From NCBI GenBank assembly GCA_949948825.1, contig CATLIJ010000016.1, positions 1 through 18,318 on the forward strand: 18,318 bases of DNA, in the 5' to 3' direction. The notes below the pieces were generated by a model. It was not told the DNA's origin. It did no database searches and worked only from the letters and a program-made list of their open reading frames with translations. The stretch is from an uncultured Clostridiaceae bacterium (GTDB lineage Bacteria; Bacillota; Clostridia; Lachnospirales; Lachnospiraceae). Position numbers and translations under genes: made by a program. Position 1 is the first letter of the stretch; every line of letters starts with the position of its first letter. Shown here piece after piece: positions 1 to 7,865 of the stretch.

Positions 1-27
1 ATTAAATGAAAAAGGAGTGAGGAAATT

Positions 28-723
28 ATGCAGACAATTTTAGTATGTGATGATGATAAACAGATTGTAGATGCCATTGATATATATTTGACTGGTGAGG
101 GATTTCAGGTAATAAAAGCTTATGACGGCTATGAAGCACTGGAAATCATAGAAAAGGATTCTGTAGACTTAATGATTGTTGATGTGATGATGCCTGGATT
201 AGACGGAATACGAACCACATTAAAAGTTCGGGAAACCAGCAGCATTCCCATTATTATTCTTTCTGCCAAGTCTGAAGATACAGACAAAATCCTGGGACTC
301 AATATTGGCGCTGACGATTATCTCTCCAAGCCATTCAGTCCTTTAGAACTGGTAGCAAGAGTCAAATCTCAGCTTCGCCGTTATACACAGTTAGGAAATA
401 TGAACCAGCAGGTGAATGAGCAGACCTTTAAATGCGGAGGACTTACGATCAATGATGAGACAAAGGAAGTGTGGGTGGATGATGACCTGATCAAGCTGAC
501 TCCGATTGAATACAATATTTTGCTGCTTCTGGTGAAAAATGCAGGCAAGGTATTTTCCATTGACGAGATCTACCAGCAAATCTGGAATGAAGAAGCCATT
601 GGTGCAGACAATACGGTTGCTGTCCATATCCGCCATATTCGGGAAAAGATTGAAATTAATCCAAGGGAACCCCGATACCTGAAGGTAGTATGGGGCGTTG
701 GATATAAGATTGAGAAACAGTAG
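28..723 (+). CDS. OmpR/PhoB-family response regulator
   Basis: A 231-residue two-component response regulator, predicted to bind DNA when phosphorylated by its partner kinase. The receiver domain (about residues 1-115) shows the acidic pocket D8/D9, the phospho-acceptor D52 in IVDVMMPG, the switch serine S79 and the conserved K101 in LSKPF. The C-terminal part (about 132-229) is a winged helix-turn-helix with the usual LTPIEYNILLLL and VHIRHIREK segments. The start is set by AAGGAG nine to ten bases upstream. The sensor kinase gene begins 8 bases after the stop codon, so the two form one operon. Its promoter lies before the window. The sequence is VanR-like in style, but that does not prove a role in glycopeptide resistance; the regulated genes cannot be told from here. 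Confidence 0.95.
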   Translation: MQTILVCDDDKQIVDAIDIYLTGEGFQVIKAYDGYEALEIIEKDSVDLMIVDVMMPGLDGIRTTLKVRETSSIPIIILSAKSEDTDKILGLNIGADDYLSKPFSPLELVARVKSQLRRYTQLGNMNQQVNEQTFKCGGLTINDETKEVWVDDDLIKLTPIEYNILLLLVKNAGKVFSIDEIYQQIWNEEAIGADNTVAVHIRHIREKIEINPREPRYLKVVWGVGYKIEKQ

Positions 724-731
724 GAGCTGCT

Positions 732-3044
732 ATGAGATTAAAAGACCGCTCTTTGCTAATTCACAAAAATATTGCTGTTCTGCTGCATGTGATTTTTCTC
801 GTACTGGCTGTCAGCGGAATCAGTTTTATGTATCTGAATACTGAGTCTGGTTCTGGCATATCTCTGCTGCGGGACAGAAAATATGAAGACTCACCTCAGT
901 TCATGTCACAGCTTCAACAAGATTTAGACAATCTCTTTCAATATGTCTCCTATCGGGATGCTTTTGAAACAGATGGCATTCTGGACCTGTCCAGCCAGAT
1001 GTTTTCCATAATAAGAGGAGACGGACCAGAGATTCTTTATTCCCTGGAAGAAGTACTTCGCTATGCCAGAAGCCAGGGCTTTTACTTAAACAGCAATTTT
1101 GACATTGTTAATGACCTTCTTGTATATGACAATGCTGCCACTGCAAAAGACTACCGGATTAATTGGCGTGCCTATACATCGGATGAACAGCTTACCGGAC
1201 CAGGAGACGCCTACACATCTCTTTTAGAATTATCCAGAGAGGTTTTGGACTGTCTTAGTATTTATTATAAAGTCCATTACCAGATGATTGACAATCCTTC
1301 TAATTTTTATTTTCATATTGTTTATGAAGATAATCATGAGGAGCCAGACAGCCAGATTATTTACTCCAATGCCGGACAACTGTCCCAGGAAGATCTTGTG
1401 AAAATGGGACGTTATTATTACCTGGACAGTAATTCAATTTTTGTAAGAACCAATTTGCCAGACATTCCGGTAAATATAACCTCATCTATGGAAAAGAATA
1501 ACCATTCTGATGCTGATTATTATTCTATTCTGATAGCTGTGGACACCAGTTATTCTGCTGAAGATATTTATGCAGAACAGGCGAAAAATTATTTGCACAT
1601 AAGAGGAAGGGTTCTGGAAGGTCTTCTGGCTTTGGTAGTTGGGATTATTGGGTGTATTGTCACTTTGTATTACCTGATTCTTGTAAGCGGATATAAAACC
1701 AGAGAAAGCGCTATTCCCACCCTTCATGGTTTTGATACAATCTATACAGAATGCTTTATTTTGCTGGCTGTTATCTTTACATTGTTTGCCCTGTTCTTAG
1801 GAGAAAAAATCGGATACAGAATTATACATCTTCTGACCTCCAAATCTACCTGGGAATACGCACAGCGCATGATGACTGCTGTTATTATTTACATTTGTTC
1901 TGTAGCTGCCGCATTCAGCCTGCTGCGCCGGTATAAATGCCGTCAGCTTTGGGCCAACAGTCTGATTCGCCATATGTACCAAACCATTGATATGTATTTT
2001 GTACACCGGACCTTCAGCTACCGTTTAATCTGCCTGTTCTTCGCCTTTGTTACAGCACAGGTTGTTGGAACCGGGCTGATTTTATTGTCACTTCGCCGTT
2101 TACAATATCCTGCTGCCAGACTGGCTGCACCTGTTTTTATTTTCGCTTTGCTGGCCATAGATTATCAGACCTTCCGAAAACTGTTTTTATCCTCCCTTCA
2201 GGAGGATAAGATTTCAGAGGCTATTTCACGGATTGCAGGCGGAGACACTTCCTATCAGATGGAATTTGACGGTCTGTCCGGCAAGGAACTGGAGATTGCC
2301 CGAAGAATTAATCAGATTGGAGTAGGTCTGGAGCAGGCTTTGCAGGAACAGGTAAAAAGCGAACGTCTGAAAGCAGATTTGATTACCAATGTGTCACATG
2401 ACATCAAAACACCCCTTACCTCCATTATCAATTATGTGGATTTGATAAAAAGGGAACACATTCCCAATGAGAAAGTACAGGAATATTTAAGTATTCTTGA
2501 CCAGAAATCTCAGCGGCTTAAAAATCTGACAGAAGACCTTTTAGAAGCATCCAAAGCCAGCTCCGGCGCTGTGAAGCTTGAGATGATCCGTCTGGATCTG
2601 GTAGAAATGATCTGGCAGACCAATGGAGAATTTGAAGAGAAGTTTTCCGAGAGAAACCTGGAGCTGGTTCCTGAATTACCGGATCAAAGCATTATAATTG
2701 AAGCAGACGGCAGACATCTGTGGCGGGTTCTGGAAAATCTTTATAACAATGCTTTTAAATATGCCATGGAGCGAAGCCGGGTATTTACAGCAGTAACCTG
2801 CGAAAACGGATATGCTTATTTTACGATTAAAAATGTTTCAGAACATCCTTTAAATGTCAGTTCAGAGGATCTGACCGAGCGGTTTGTAAGAGGAGATGTA
2901 TCACGGACCACAGAAGGAAGCGGTTTGGGACTTTCCATAGCTCAGAGCCTTACAAAGCTTCAGGGGGGAACCTTTGAGATTCTTGTAGACGGAGACCTGT
3001 ACAAGGCACGGATTGGGTTTATAATTGCTGACAGCCAGGAATAG
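732..3044 (+). CDS. Membrane sensor histidine kinase, VanS-like, six predicted TM segments
   Basis: A 770-residue sensor kinase paired with the preceding regulator. One TM helix near residues 14-36 is followed by an extracytoplasmic domain of about 250 residues that I do not recognise. Five more hydrophobic segments follow (roughly 293-318, 336-358, 381-398, 433-454, 463-480), then a HAMP-like linker. The phospho-acceptor is H556 in SHDIKTPLTS. The ATPase domain has the N box ENLYNNAFKYA (E668-A678) and a G2 box GSGLGLS (from G729). The usual DxGxG of the G1 box is replaced by a KNVSEHPL segment followed by ERFVRGD. This appears in other clostridial kinases of this type as far as I recall, so it does not imply an inactive enzyme. 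The ribosome site TAGGAG overlaps the stop of the regulator gene. A terminator follows directly. Confidence 0.93.
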   Translation: MRLKDRSLLIHKNIAVLLHVIFLVLAVSGISFMYLNTESGSGISLLRDRKYEDSPQFMSQLQQDLDNLFQYVSYRDAFETDGILDLSSQMFSIIRGDGPEILYSLEEVLRYARSQGFYLNSNFDIVNDLLVYDNAATAKDYRINWRAYTSDEQLTGPGDAYTSLLELSREVLDCLSIYYKVHYQMIDNPSNFYFHIVYEDNHEEPDSQIIYSNAGQLSQEDLVKMGRYYYLDSNSIFVRTNLPDIPVNITSSMEKNNHSDADYYSILIAVDTSYSAEDIYAEQAKNYLHIRGRVLEGLLALVVGIIGCIVTLYYLILVSGYKTRESAIPTLHGFDTIYTECFILLAVIFTLFALFLGEKIGYRIIHLLTSKSTWEYAQRMMTAVIIYICSVAAAFSLLRRYKCRQLWANSLIRHMYQTIDMYFVHRTFSYRLICLFFAFVTAQVVGTGLILLSLRRLQYPAARLAAPVFIFALLAIDYQTFRKLFLSSLQEDKISEAISRIAGGDTSYQMEFDGLSGKELEIARRINQIGVGLEQALQEQVKSERLKADLITNVSHDIKTPLTSIINYVDLIKREHIPNEKVQEYLSILDQKSQRLKNLTEDLLEASKASSGAVKLEMIRLDLVEMIWQTNGEFEEKFSERNLELVPELPDQSIIIEADGRHLWRVLENLYNNAFKYAMERSRVFTAVTCENGYAYFTIKNVSEHPLNVSSEDLTERFVRGDVSRTTEGSGLGLSIAQSLTKLQGGTFEILVDGDLYKARIGFIIADSQE

Positions 3045-3071
3045 GAACAAAATCATGACAGAAAATAATAT

Positions 3072-3106
3072 GCCATCACAAACCAAATGTTTGTGATGGC
3101 CTTTTT
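3072..3106 (+). terminator. Rho-independent terminator of the two-component operon
   Basis: A perfect 12-bp stem (3072-3083 with 3089-3100, starting GCCATCAC) and a 5-base loop CAAAT are followed by CTTTTTCTAT. It lies between the kinase gene and the convergent membrane-protein gene. The opposite strand has a T-rich but interrupted tail (TATTATTTTC), so it may also work, less well, for the leftward gene. Confidence 0.9.
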
Positions 3107-4888
3107 CTATTTCAAAACCATTTTCATCACATAAAAAGCAATTTCCCCATCTCTCTGATATCTTATCTCCCTTTCGACTTTCCACTTATCTCCACTGACC
3201 TTATCCTGACATTCTTCAAAAAAATCCTCATAAAGAGAAGTATCCTCCTCCTTCCAGTAACAGGCCACCAAATCATAACCCTTTTCCACATATGGACTTA
3301 AAAAATCCACATTTAAGTCTGTAACACATATCACCTGATTTTTTGTCAGGTAATTAAATCCAAACAAAAATCCCCAATCTTTAAAAACATATATCTCATT
3401 TTCTCCCTGAGATTGATTTTCGAGCGCTTCATAAGAAATCTGGTTAATCTGGTCTGTAAAAAGTCCTTTTCCTCCTGTTTCCTGTATCTTATGAATTACC
3501 TTATGGCTGTTTATAAGATTCAGGGAGATAATAAACATCAAAAAAGCTGTGACAGCCAAAGCTTTCCCCCGGAAATTCCCAAGAAAATACATAAATTCCT
3601 TCAGCTGAAGAGCCAGGATAATCCCCCACAGAAACAAAATTGGTACAAAATGCTGTGTCTGCATTCTGGTAGCAAAGGCAAAACAGCAAATCACATAAAG
3701 AATCAGAATCCCTGTCATAGATTTCCACAAGGATTTTCCGGGATTTTTCTCTTTTGCCCCATATTCAAAAATCAACAAAACAATACCAAGAACTAAAACA
3801 GAAATCCACCACAAATTTGTCCACTTTGTCACCTGACTTCTATAAATCAACCCCTCCCCATCTCTTCCTGACAAAATAGCAGTCATATCCTTTTGGATAT
3901 GAAACAGTCTTTGTCCTATGCCTCCTGCCTTTCCCGCAATATTGAGAGAGCTGGAATATCTTTTAAAAACAGGAAGAACCTTGTAGGCCCAAAACGCTAC
4001 AACAGGAGCTTCTGCGAGTCCGGCCAGACAAATCAACTTTATCTTTCCCGGCCTGTCCTGTTTGGAAAGCCTGTAAAATACACACAAATTCAAATAATAA
4101 AGAACTACAAACAAAAGCAGCATCCGCCTCTGTCCCGCCAAATCCCGGTGGGTCACTGCAAGCCACATCTGCGTATATCCAATAAAATACAGGCCGCAGC
4201 CCATAAAATAACCAGTCATTCCATGGAAAACCGTCAGAAAAAGCGTCCTTTTCTCCCTCCAGCTGTGATAGCAGGTGCCAACGATTAAGGCTGGAAGAAA
4301 AAACAAAAAGTTAAAATAACCATAAAAAGCAATGCCAGCTGTAAAATAACTAATAAATAAATATTTTTTCTTTTCCGGATTCTCCACCCATTTATAATAA
4401 AACAACAGGGACAGCAATACACATAAAGTCTCTGGAAGCTCAATGTAATATTGAGTAAAAGCAATAGTCAGTATCGAAGGCATGGTTGCCATCATAAATG
4501 ACACTGCAGCAGCCAGAAAACGGTTGACGCCGATTATTCTTGACACAAGAAACTGATACAGAATCATAATACACACAGATGCAATCATCCCATTTACAAT
4601 ATGATGCTGAAGAATACTTGTTGTTCCTGTCAGAAGTATGGATAACAAAGCAGGGACAGCAGTGAGACATCCATGATACACTTGACACAACCAGGGTCTA
4701 GCCACCATCCAATGAATCTGATTCTCTCTTGGAAACAGCATCTGCACTGCAATATAATCCGGGTTAATGGCATCCAGATACAGTCCCGGCAAATTCCCGG
4801 TTCTTATCATCTGTGTAAGTACACATAATAAAATTCCTATATACACTGCCAGGTCCATGCCCCGTTGATACTTTTTACTATTATCCAT
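3107..4888 (-). CDS. Multi-pass membrane protein, probable GT-C-type glycosyltransferase
   Basis: About 593 residues with roughly ten to twelve hydrophobic helices and a soluble C-terminal region of about 110 residues. After the first TM helix comes a loop with LYLDAINPDY, two aspartates in the position where GT-C glycosyltransferases (dolichyl/polyprenyl-phosphate sugar users, e.g. the PMT/ArnT group) carry their catalytic acidic motif. A helix-loop with YYIELPET follows further on. By that architecture it could move a sugar from a lipid carrier onto an outer-surface acceptor, but the donor and acceptor are unknown and the family call is an inference. Two start codons lie six bases apart: ATG at 4894 is only 4 bases from AAAGGA, while ATG at 4888 is 10 bases away, so 4888 is preferred. 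It is a single-gene unit, divergent from the cell-wall hydrolase gene. Confidence 0.7.
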   Translation of the reverse strand: MDNSKKYQRGMDLAVYIGILLCVLTQMIRTGNLPGLYLDAINPDYIAVQMLFPRENQIHWMVARPWLCQVYHGCLTAVPALLSILLTGTTSILQHHIVNGMIASVCIMILYQFLVSRIIGVNRFLAAAVSFMMATMPSILTIAFTQYYIELPETLCVLLSLLFYYKWVENPEKKKYLFISYFTAGIAFYGYFNFLFFLPALIVGTCYHSWREKRTLFLTVFHGMTGYFMGCGLYFIGYTQMWLAVTHRDLAGQRRMLLLFVVLYYLNLCVFYRLSKQDRPGKIKLICLAGLAEAPVVAFWAYKVLPVFKRYSSSLNIAGKAGGIGQRLFHIQKDMTAILSGRDGEGLIYRSQVTKWTNLWWISVLVLGIVLLIFEYGAKEKNPGKSLWKSMTGILILYVICCFAFATRMQTQHFVPILFLWGIILALQLKEFMYFLGNFRGKALAVTAFLMFIISLNLINSHKVIHKIQETGGKGLFTDQINQISYEALENQSQGENEIYVFKDWGFLFGFNYLTKNQVICVTDLNVDFLSPYVEKGYDLVACYWKEEDTSLYEDFFEECQDKVSGDKWKVEREIRYQRDGEIAFYVMKMVLK

Positions 4889-4917
4889 TTCCATTGAATC
4901 CTTTCTTTTCTGTCATA

Positions 4918-4946
4918 ATTATATTCCTGATCAGGCGAGACCTTCT
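4918..4946 (-). promoter_or_regulatory. Promoter of the GT-C-like gene
   Basis: On the minus strand a perfect TATAAT (4918-4923) sits just before AAAGGA and the start codon, giving a leader of only about 20-25 bases. The -35 position (4941-4946, AGAAGG) matches consensus poorly, and the spacer is filled by a palindrome. This suggests a regulated promoter. Confidence 0.5.
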
Positions 4947-4963
4947 CTTGCCGCCTGAACAGG
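4926..4963. repeat. Inverted repeat overlapping the GT-C promoter (possible operator)
   Basis: CCTGATCAGGCG (4926-4937) is matched, with one mismatch, by CGCCTGAACAGG (4952-4963), separated by 14 bases. The left arm itself contains the perfect 10-bp palindrome CCTGATCAGG. The repeat spans the -35 region and spacer of the leftward promoter. No U-tract follows on either strand, so it is not a simple terminator. Confidence 0.55.
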
Positions 4964-5023
4964 AACATAATGCTCTTTCCAACTATAGCATAAAGACCGA
5001 AAAAAAACCAGTGAAATTTCTTC

Positions 5024-5053
5024 TTGTAATCGCCCTTAAATCTGTGTTAAAAT
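5024..5053 (+). promoter_or_regulatory. Probable promoter of the NlpC/P60 lipoprotein gene
   Basis: TTGTAA (5024-5029), an 18-base spacer and TAAAAT (5048-5053) would start transcription near 5060, about 45 bases before the TTG start codon. This placement argues against translation beginning at the upstream in-frame ATG at 4894. Confidence 0.45.
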
Positions 5054-5103
5054 ATACAGTATTCGACAAAATAACTGAGACACAGGAAAGAGAAGGTGAT
5101 ATT

Positions 5104-6690
5104 TTGATCTATAAAAATCCATGGTATTTTTTTGGAGTTTTCATTCTGTCTGCCGGATTGTTGACAGGATGTGCAAAAGAACCCATTATAGAAGAAGAAT
5201 CAGAAACTACGATTCCTCAGATTGTTCTGGATCAGGAAACACTGATTCCCACAGAAGCTGATGAGATTGTTATGCCACTCTCCCCGGACGGTCCTCTGCT
5301 TCCTTCCGTGGAAGGAGTTGAAGCAGAATATTCAGATCCCATTCCAGACTATCTTCGGCCAGGTATGCAGCACCCTATTGTCACACAGCTTCAGGAGAAG
5401 CTTATGAGACTTGGATTTATGGATACAGACGATCCCACGGATTTATATGGAGAAGTTACCATGAATGCCGTCAAAGTCTATCAACGCCAGAATAAGCTGT
5501 CTCAGGACGGGATTATAGGCCCGGATACCTTAAAAGCCATTCTGTCTCCGGACGCCAAATATTATGCCGCCCAAAAGGATGATGAAGGAGATGACATCCG
5601 CCGAATCCAGATGCGCCTTTATGAGCTGGGATATCTGGCCACTGCTGATCTGGTAACCGGACATTATGGCGACAGCACAGAGACTGCAGTAAAAAAGATG
5701 CAGGAAGTCAATTCCTTAGACCAGGACGGCAAAGTGGGCAGAAAGACCATGAACCTGCTGTACAGTGAAGATGTAAAACCCAATATGCTTTCCTTTGGAG
5801 AGACCAGCGATGTAGTTTTAGCTGCTCAAAAAAGACTGAAGCTTCTCGGTTATATGACTTCAGAACCAGATGGAAACTATGGCAATGATACCGTAATGGC
5901 AGTAAAACAATTCCAGTCCAGAAATGACCAGATTGTGGACGGATACTTAGGGCCATCCACCCGTATTGCTCTGAACAGTGAAGAGGCTGTACCCAATGGC
6001 CTTCGCCTTGGAGACAACGGCGAGACCATATCCAAGGTTCAGGATATGCTCAGTAAGCTTGGTTATATTCACTCTGGAAATGTAACCGGATATTATGGAG
6101 AAATCACAGAAAATGCAGTAAAGCTTTTTCAGAGAACAAATAATCTGTCTGTGGATGGCACTGTAGGCGCTCAGACCATGGCAATGCTGACAGGAGGCAA
6201 TGCAAAAAAAGCTCCTGCCAATGCCCCAAGACAGACCCAGGCTGCCAACAATAACCGAAACCAGAACAGCAACACAAAAACAAATAACAACTCCTCCGGA
6301 GGCACTCCCAACACAGGAACAGCCAGCGGCAGTGCCAGTGCATTGATTTCCATAGCAAAATCAAAGCTGGGTTCTCCCTACGTTTGGGGAGCAAAAGGGC
6401 CAAACTCCTTTGACTGCTCCGGATTTGTATACTGGTGTCTGAATCAGGCAGGCGTCCGGCAAAGCTATATCACCTCCTCTGGCTGGCGCAGCGTGGGCAG
6501 ATACACAAAAATAACAAGCTTTTCCAACTTAAGGGCAGGAGATATTATTGTAGTCAGCGGCCATGTAGGAATTGTGGCAGAAGGAGGCACTGTGGTTGAC
6601 GCATCCTCCAGTAACGGTAAAGTGGTACACCGTTCTTTAAGCTCCTGGTGGCGGAACAACTTTATCTGCGGATGGAGAATATTCGGATAA
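5104..6690 (+). CDS. Lipoprotein with four peptidoglycan-binding repeats and NlpC/P60 hydrolase domain
   Basis: A 528-residue predicted cell-wall hydrolase anchored to the membrane outer face. The start is TTG at 5104, five bases after AAGGTGA. The reading frame stays open upstream to 4894, but only the TTG start puts the signal peptide and lipobox LLTGC (lipidated C23) at the N terminus. Four PG_binding_1-type repeats follow at about 84-147, 162-220, 231-290 and 301-362; most carry a YG-x-x-T...AV-K-x-Q motif followed by an xDGxxG-x-x-T motif. An Asn/Gln/Thr/Ser-rich linker (about 363-410) leads to an NlpC/P60 domain (411-528). The latter has catalytic C438 in FDCSGF and H487 in SGHVGIV; D499 may be the third polar residue. 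Known enzymes of this family cut peptide stems of peptidoglycan; the exact bond here is not knowable from sequence. It is monocistronic, closed by a terminator. Confidence 0.92.
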   Translation: MIYKNPWYFFGVFILSAGLLTGCAKEPIIEEESETTIPQIVLDQETLIPTEADEIVMPLSPDGPLLPSVEGVEAEYSDPIPDYLRPGMQHPIVTQLQEKLMRLGFMDTDDPTDLYGEVTMNAVKVYQRQNKLSQDGIIGPDTLKAILSPDAKYYAAQKDDEGDDIRRIQMRLYELGYLATADLVTGHYGDSTETAVKKMQEVNSLDQDGKVGRKTMNLLYSEDVKPNMLSFGETSDVVLAAQKRLKLLGYMTSEPDGNYGNDTVMAVKQFQSRNDQIVDGYLGPSTRIALNSEEAVPNGLRLGDNGETISKVQDMLSKLGYIHSGNVTGYYGEITENAVKLFQRTNNLSVDGTVGAQTMAMLTGGNAKKAPANAPRQTQAANNNRNQNSNTKTNNNSSGGTPNTGTASGSASALISIAKSKLGSPYVWGAKGPNSFDCSGFVYWCLNQAGVRQSYITSSGWRSVGRYTKITSFSNLRAGDIIVVSGHVGIVAEGGTVVDASSSNGKVVHRSLSSWWRNNFICGWRIFG

Positions 6691-6697
6691 AAAAAGA

Positions 6698-6730
6698 GCC
6701 TGGTACATAAAGTACCAGGCCTTTCTTTTC
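6698..6730 (+). terminator. Bidirectional terminator between the lipoprotein gene and rpsR
   Basis: A perfect 9-bp stem GCCTGGTAC/GTACCAGGC (6698-6706, 6712-6720) with an ATAAA loop is followed by CTTTCTTTTC. On the other strand it is followed by TCTTTTTTT, an even better U-tract, so it should also end the leftward rpsF-ssb-rpsR transcript, whose last stop codon is at 6733-6735. Confidence 0.92.
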
Positions 6731-6732
6731 TA

Positions 6733-6999
6733 TTAATCACAGGTATAAGGCATAAGAGAAATATGACGTGCTCTCTTAATAGCAACCGTCAAAGCTCTCT
6801 GATGCTTGGCACAGTTGCCAGTGATTCTTCTGGGAAGAATCTTTCCTCTCTCAGATACATATCTTTTCAGCTTATTTGTATCCTTATAATCAATCACGCC
6901 GTTCTTCTCACCGCAGAATACACATACTTTTTTTCTTCTGCGAACGCCGCCTCTTCTTACTTTGGAGCCTTCGGGCTTATCCGTCTTATTGAATGCCAT
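6733..6999 (-). CDS. rpsR: 30S ribosomal protein S18
   Basis: An 88-residue ribosomal protein S18, which binds the central domain/platform of the 30S subunit as a heterodimer with S6. The central KRYVSERGKILPRRITG block is the family signature. Cysteines C26 and C29 (CVFC) plus C63 in GNCAKHQR, with H66 nearby, mark the zinc-type (C+) form of S18. It is the last gene of the rpsF-ssb-rpsR operon. A GGAGG site about 8 bases upstream sets the start, and the bidirectional terminator lies immediately downstream. The basic N terminus (RRGGVRRRKK) is normal for the family. Confidence 0.97.
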   Translation of the reverse strand: MAFNKTDKPEGSKVRRGGVRRRKKVCVFCGEKNGVIDYKDTNKLKRYVSERGKILPRRITGNCAKHQRALTVAIKRARHISLMPYTCD

Positions 7000-7053
7000 T
7001 GGTACTGCCTCCTTTATCGATTAATCCATGCCCTGCAACCAAAAGCTGACTGC

Positions 7054-7524
7054 TTAGTTGAAAGGCAAACCCTCATCTTCTACACCATCCGGGATATTCA
7101 TAAAGCCGTCGCCGATTGCACTGGACGGACTGGGCCTGGAGGTAGGCTGATAGCCGTAACCACCACTGTTCCCGCCGCTGTTGGCATTCTTGCTGTCGGC
7201 AAATTCCTGATCATCCACAATTACTTCCGTGGTATAAACACGCTGACCTTCTTTGTTGGTATAGCTGCCCGTCTGAATACGACCGGAAACCAGCACCCGC
7301 ATTCCCTGAAAGAAATACTTCTTTGCAAATTCTGCCGCCTTGTCAAAAGCTACAATATTAATAAAATCTGCGGTCTGACTCTGGTCATCATCCTGATTGC
7401 CTCTGGCACGTCCCCTGCGGTCAACTGCAAGCGTATATCTTGTAATTGCCATGGAACGTTCCCCCTGGGAATATCTTAATTCCGGATCTCTGGTCAGTCT
7501 ACCCATAAGAATAACTCTATTCAT
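7054..7524 (-). CDS. ssb: Single-stranded DNA-binding protein
   Basis: A 156-residue SSB that coats single-stranded DNA in replication, repair and recombination as a tetramer. The N-terminal OB fold (about 1-105) starts MNRVILMGRLTRDPELRYS and contains the FINIVAFDKAAEFAKKYF segment. A Gly/Ser/Pro-rich linker follows, then the acidic partner-binding tip EDEGLPFN. The tip carries one extra asparagine after the phenylalanine that is normally the last residue. AAGGAAG lies 8-9 bases before the start. It sits between rpsF and rpsR as in most Firmicutes, with 37 bases to rpsF and 54 to rpsR, and is co-transcribed with them. Confidence 0.97.
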   Translation of the reverse strand: MNRVILMGRLTRDPELRYSQGERSMAITRYTLAVDRRGRARGNQDDDQSQTADFINIVAFDKAAEFAKKYFFQGMRVLVSGRIQTGSYTNKEGQRVYTTEVIVDDQEFADSKNANSGGNSGGYGYQPTSRPSPSSAIGDGFMNIPDGVEDEGLPFN

Positions 7525-7561
7525 ACCATCACTCTTCCTTTTTCGCTGGTCATCTATTGTC

Positions 7562-7855
7562 TTACTGCTCGTCCTGCTTTACGCAAAGATAACGGATTAC
7601 CGGCTCCATAATACGAATGTGCGCTTCCACTTCATTCGGGCAGTTGGAATCCTCAGACTCAAACTTGATGAAGTAATAGAAAGCCTCTTTCATCTTCTGG
7701 ATCTCATAGGCAAGTCTCCTCTTACCCCAGTCATCCACATTGGTCACAGTACCGCCAAAACGGGTAATATACCCCTGTACCTTCTCCAATGCTGCCGCTC
7801 TCTCCTCATCTTCGAGTTTCGCGCTCAGAACAACTGCTAACTCGTACTTGTTCAT
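7562..7855 (-). CDS. rpsF: 30S ribosomal protein S6
   Basis: A 97-residue ribosomal protein S6, partner of S18 on the 30S platform. Family landmarks are the opening MNKYELAVVLS, the WGKRRLAYEIQKMKEAFYYF stretch and the C-terminal RIMEPVIRYLCVK. It is the first gene of the rpsF-ssb-rpsR operon and has a very strong site, AAGGAGGT, 6 bases before ATG. Part of that site is paired in a leader hairpin (see the leader entry), which fits the known feedback control of this operon by the S6:S18 complex in other bacteria. The gene has its own promoter, though transcription may also arrive from DUF951 upstream because no terminator separates them. Confidence 0.97.
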   Translation of the reverse strand: MNKYELAVVLSAKLEDEERAAALEKVQGYITRFGGTVTNVDDWGKRRLAYEIQKMKEAFYYFIKFESEDSNCPNEVEAHIRIMEPVIRYLCVKQDEQ

Positions 7856-7865
7856 TGCTTTACCT

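Noticed and set aside
1..723. Vancomycin-resistance two-component system (vanRS) as a specific call
   Set aside because: Only the general architecture is VanRS-like; no van resistance genes follow, and many clostridial two-component systems look the same.
4926..4963. Reading the inverted repeat as a terminator
   Set aside because: No U-tract follows on either strand and no transcript is expected to end between two divergent genes.
4894..5103. Upstream in-frame extension of the lipoprotein gene starting at an ATG at 4894
   Set aside because: It would bury the signal peptide and lipobox 70 residues inside the protein, has no ribosome site, and overlaps the promoter elements of both divergent genes.
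6763..7479. Long plus-strand open frame of 238 codons antisense to rpsR and ssb
   Set aside because: The opposite strand encodes unmistakable ribosomal protein S18 and SSB; the plus-strand product has no family features.
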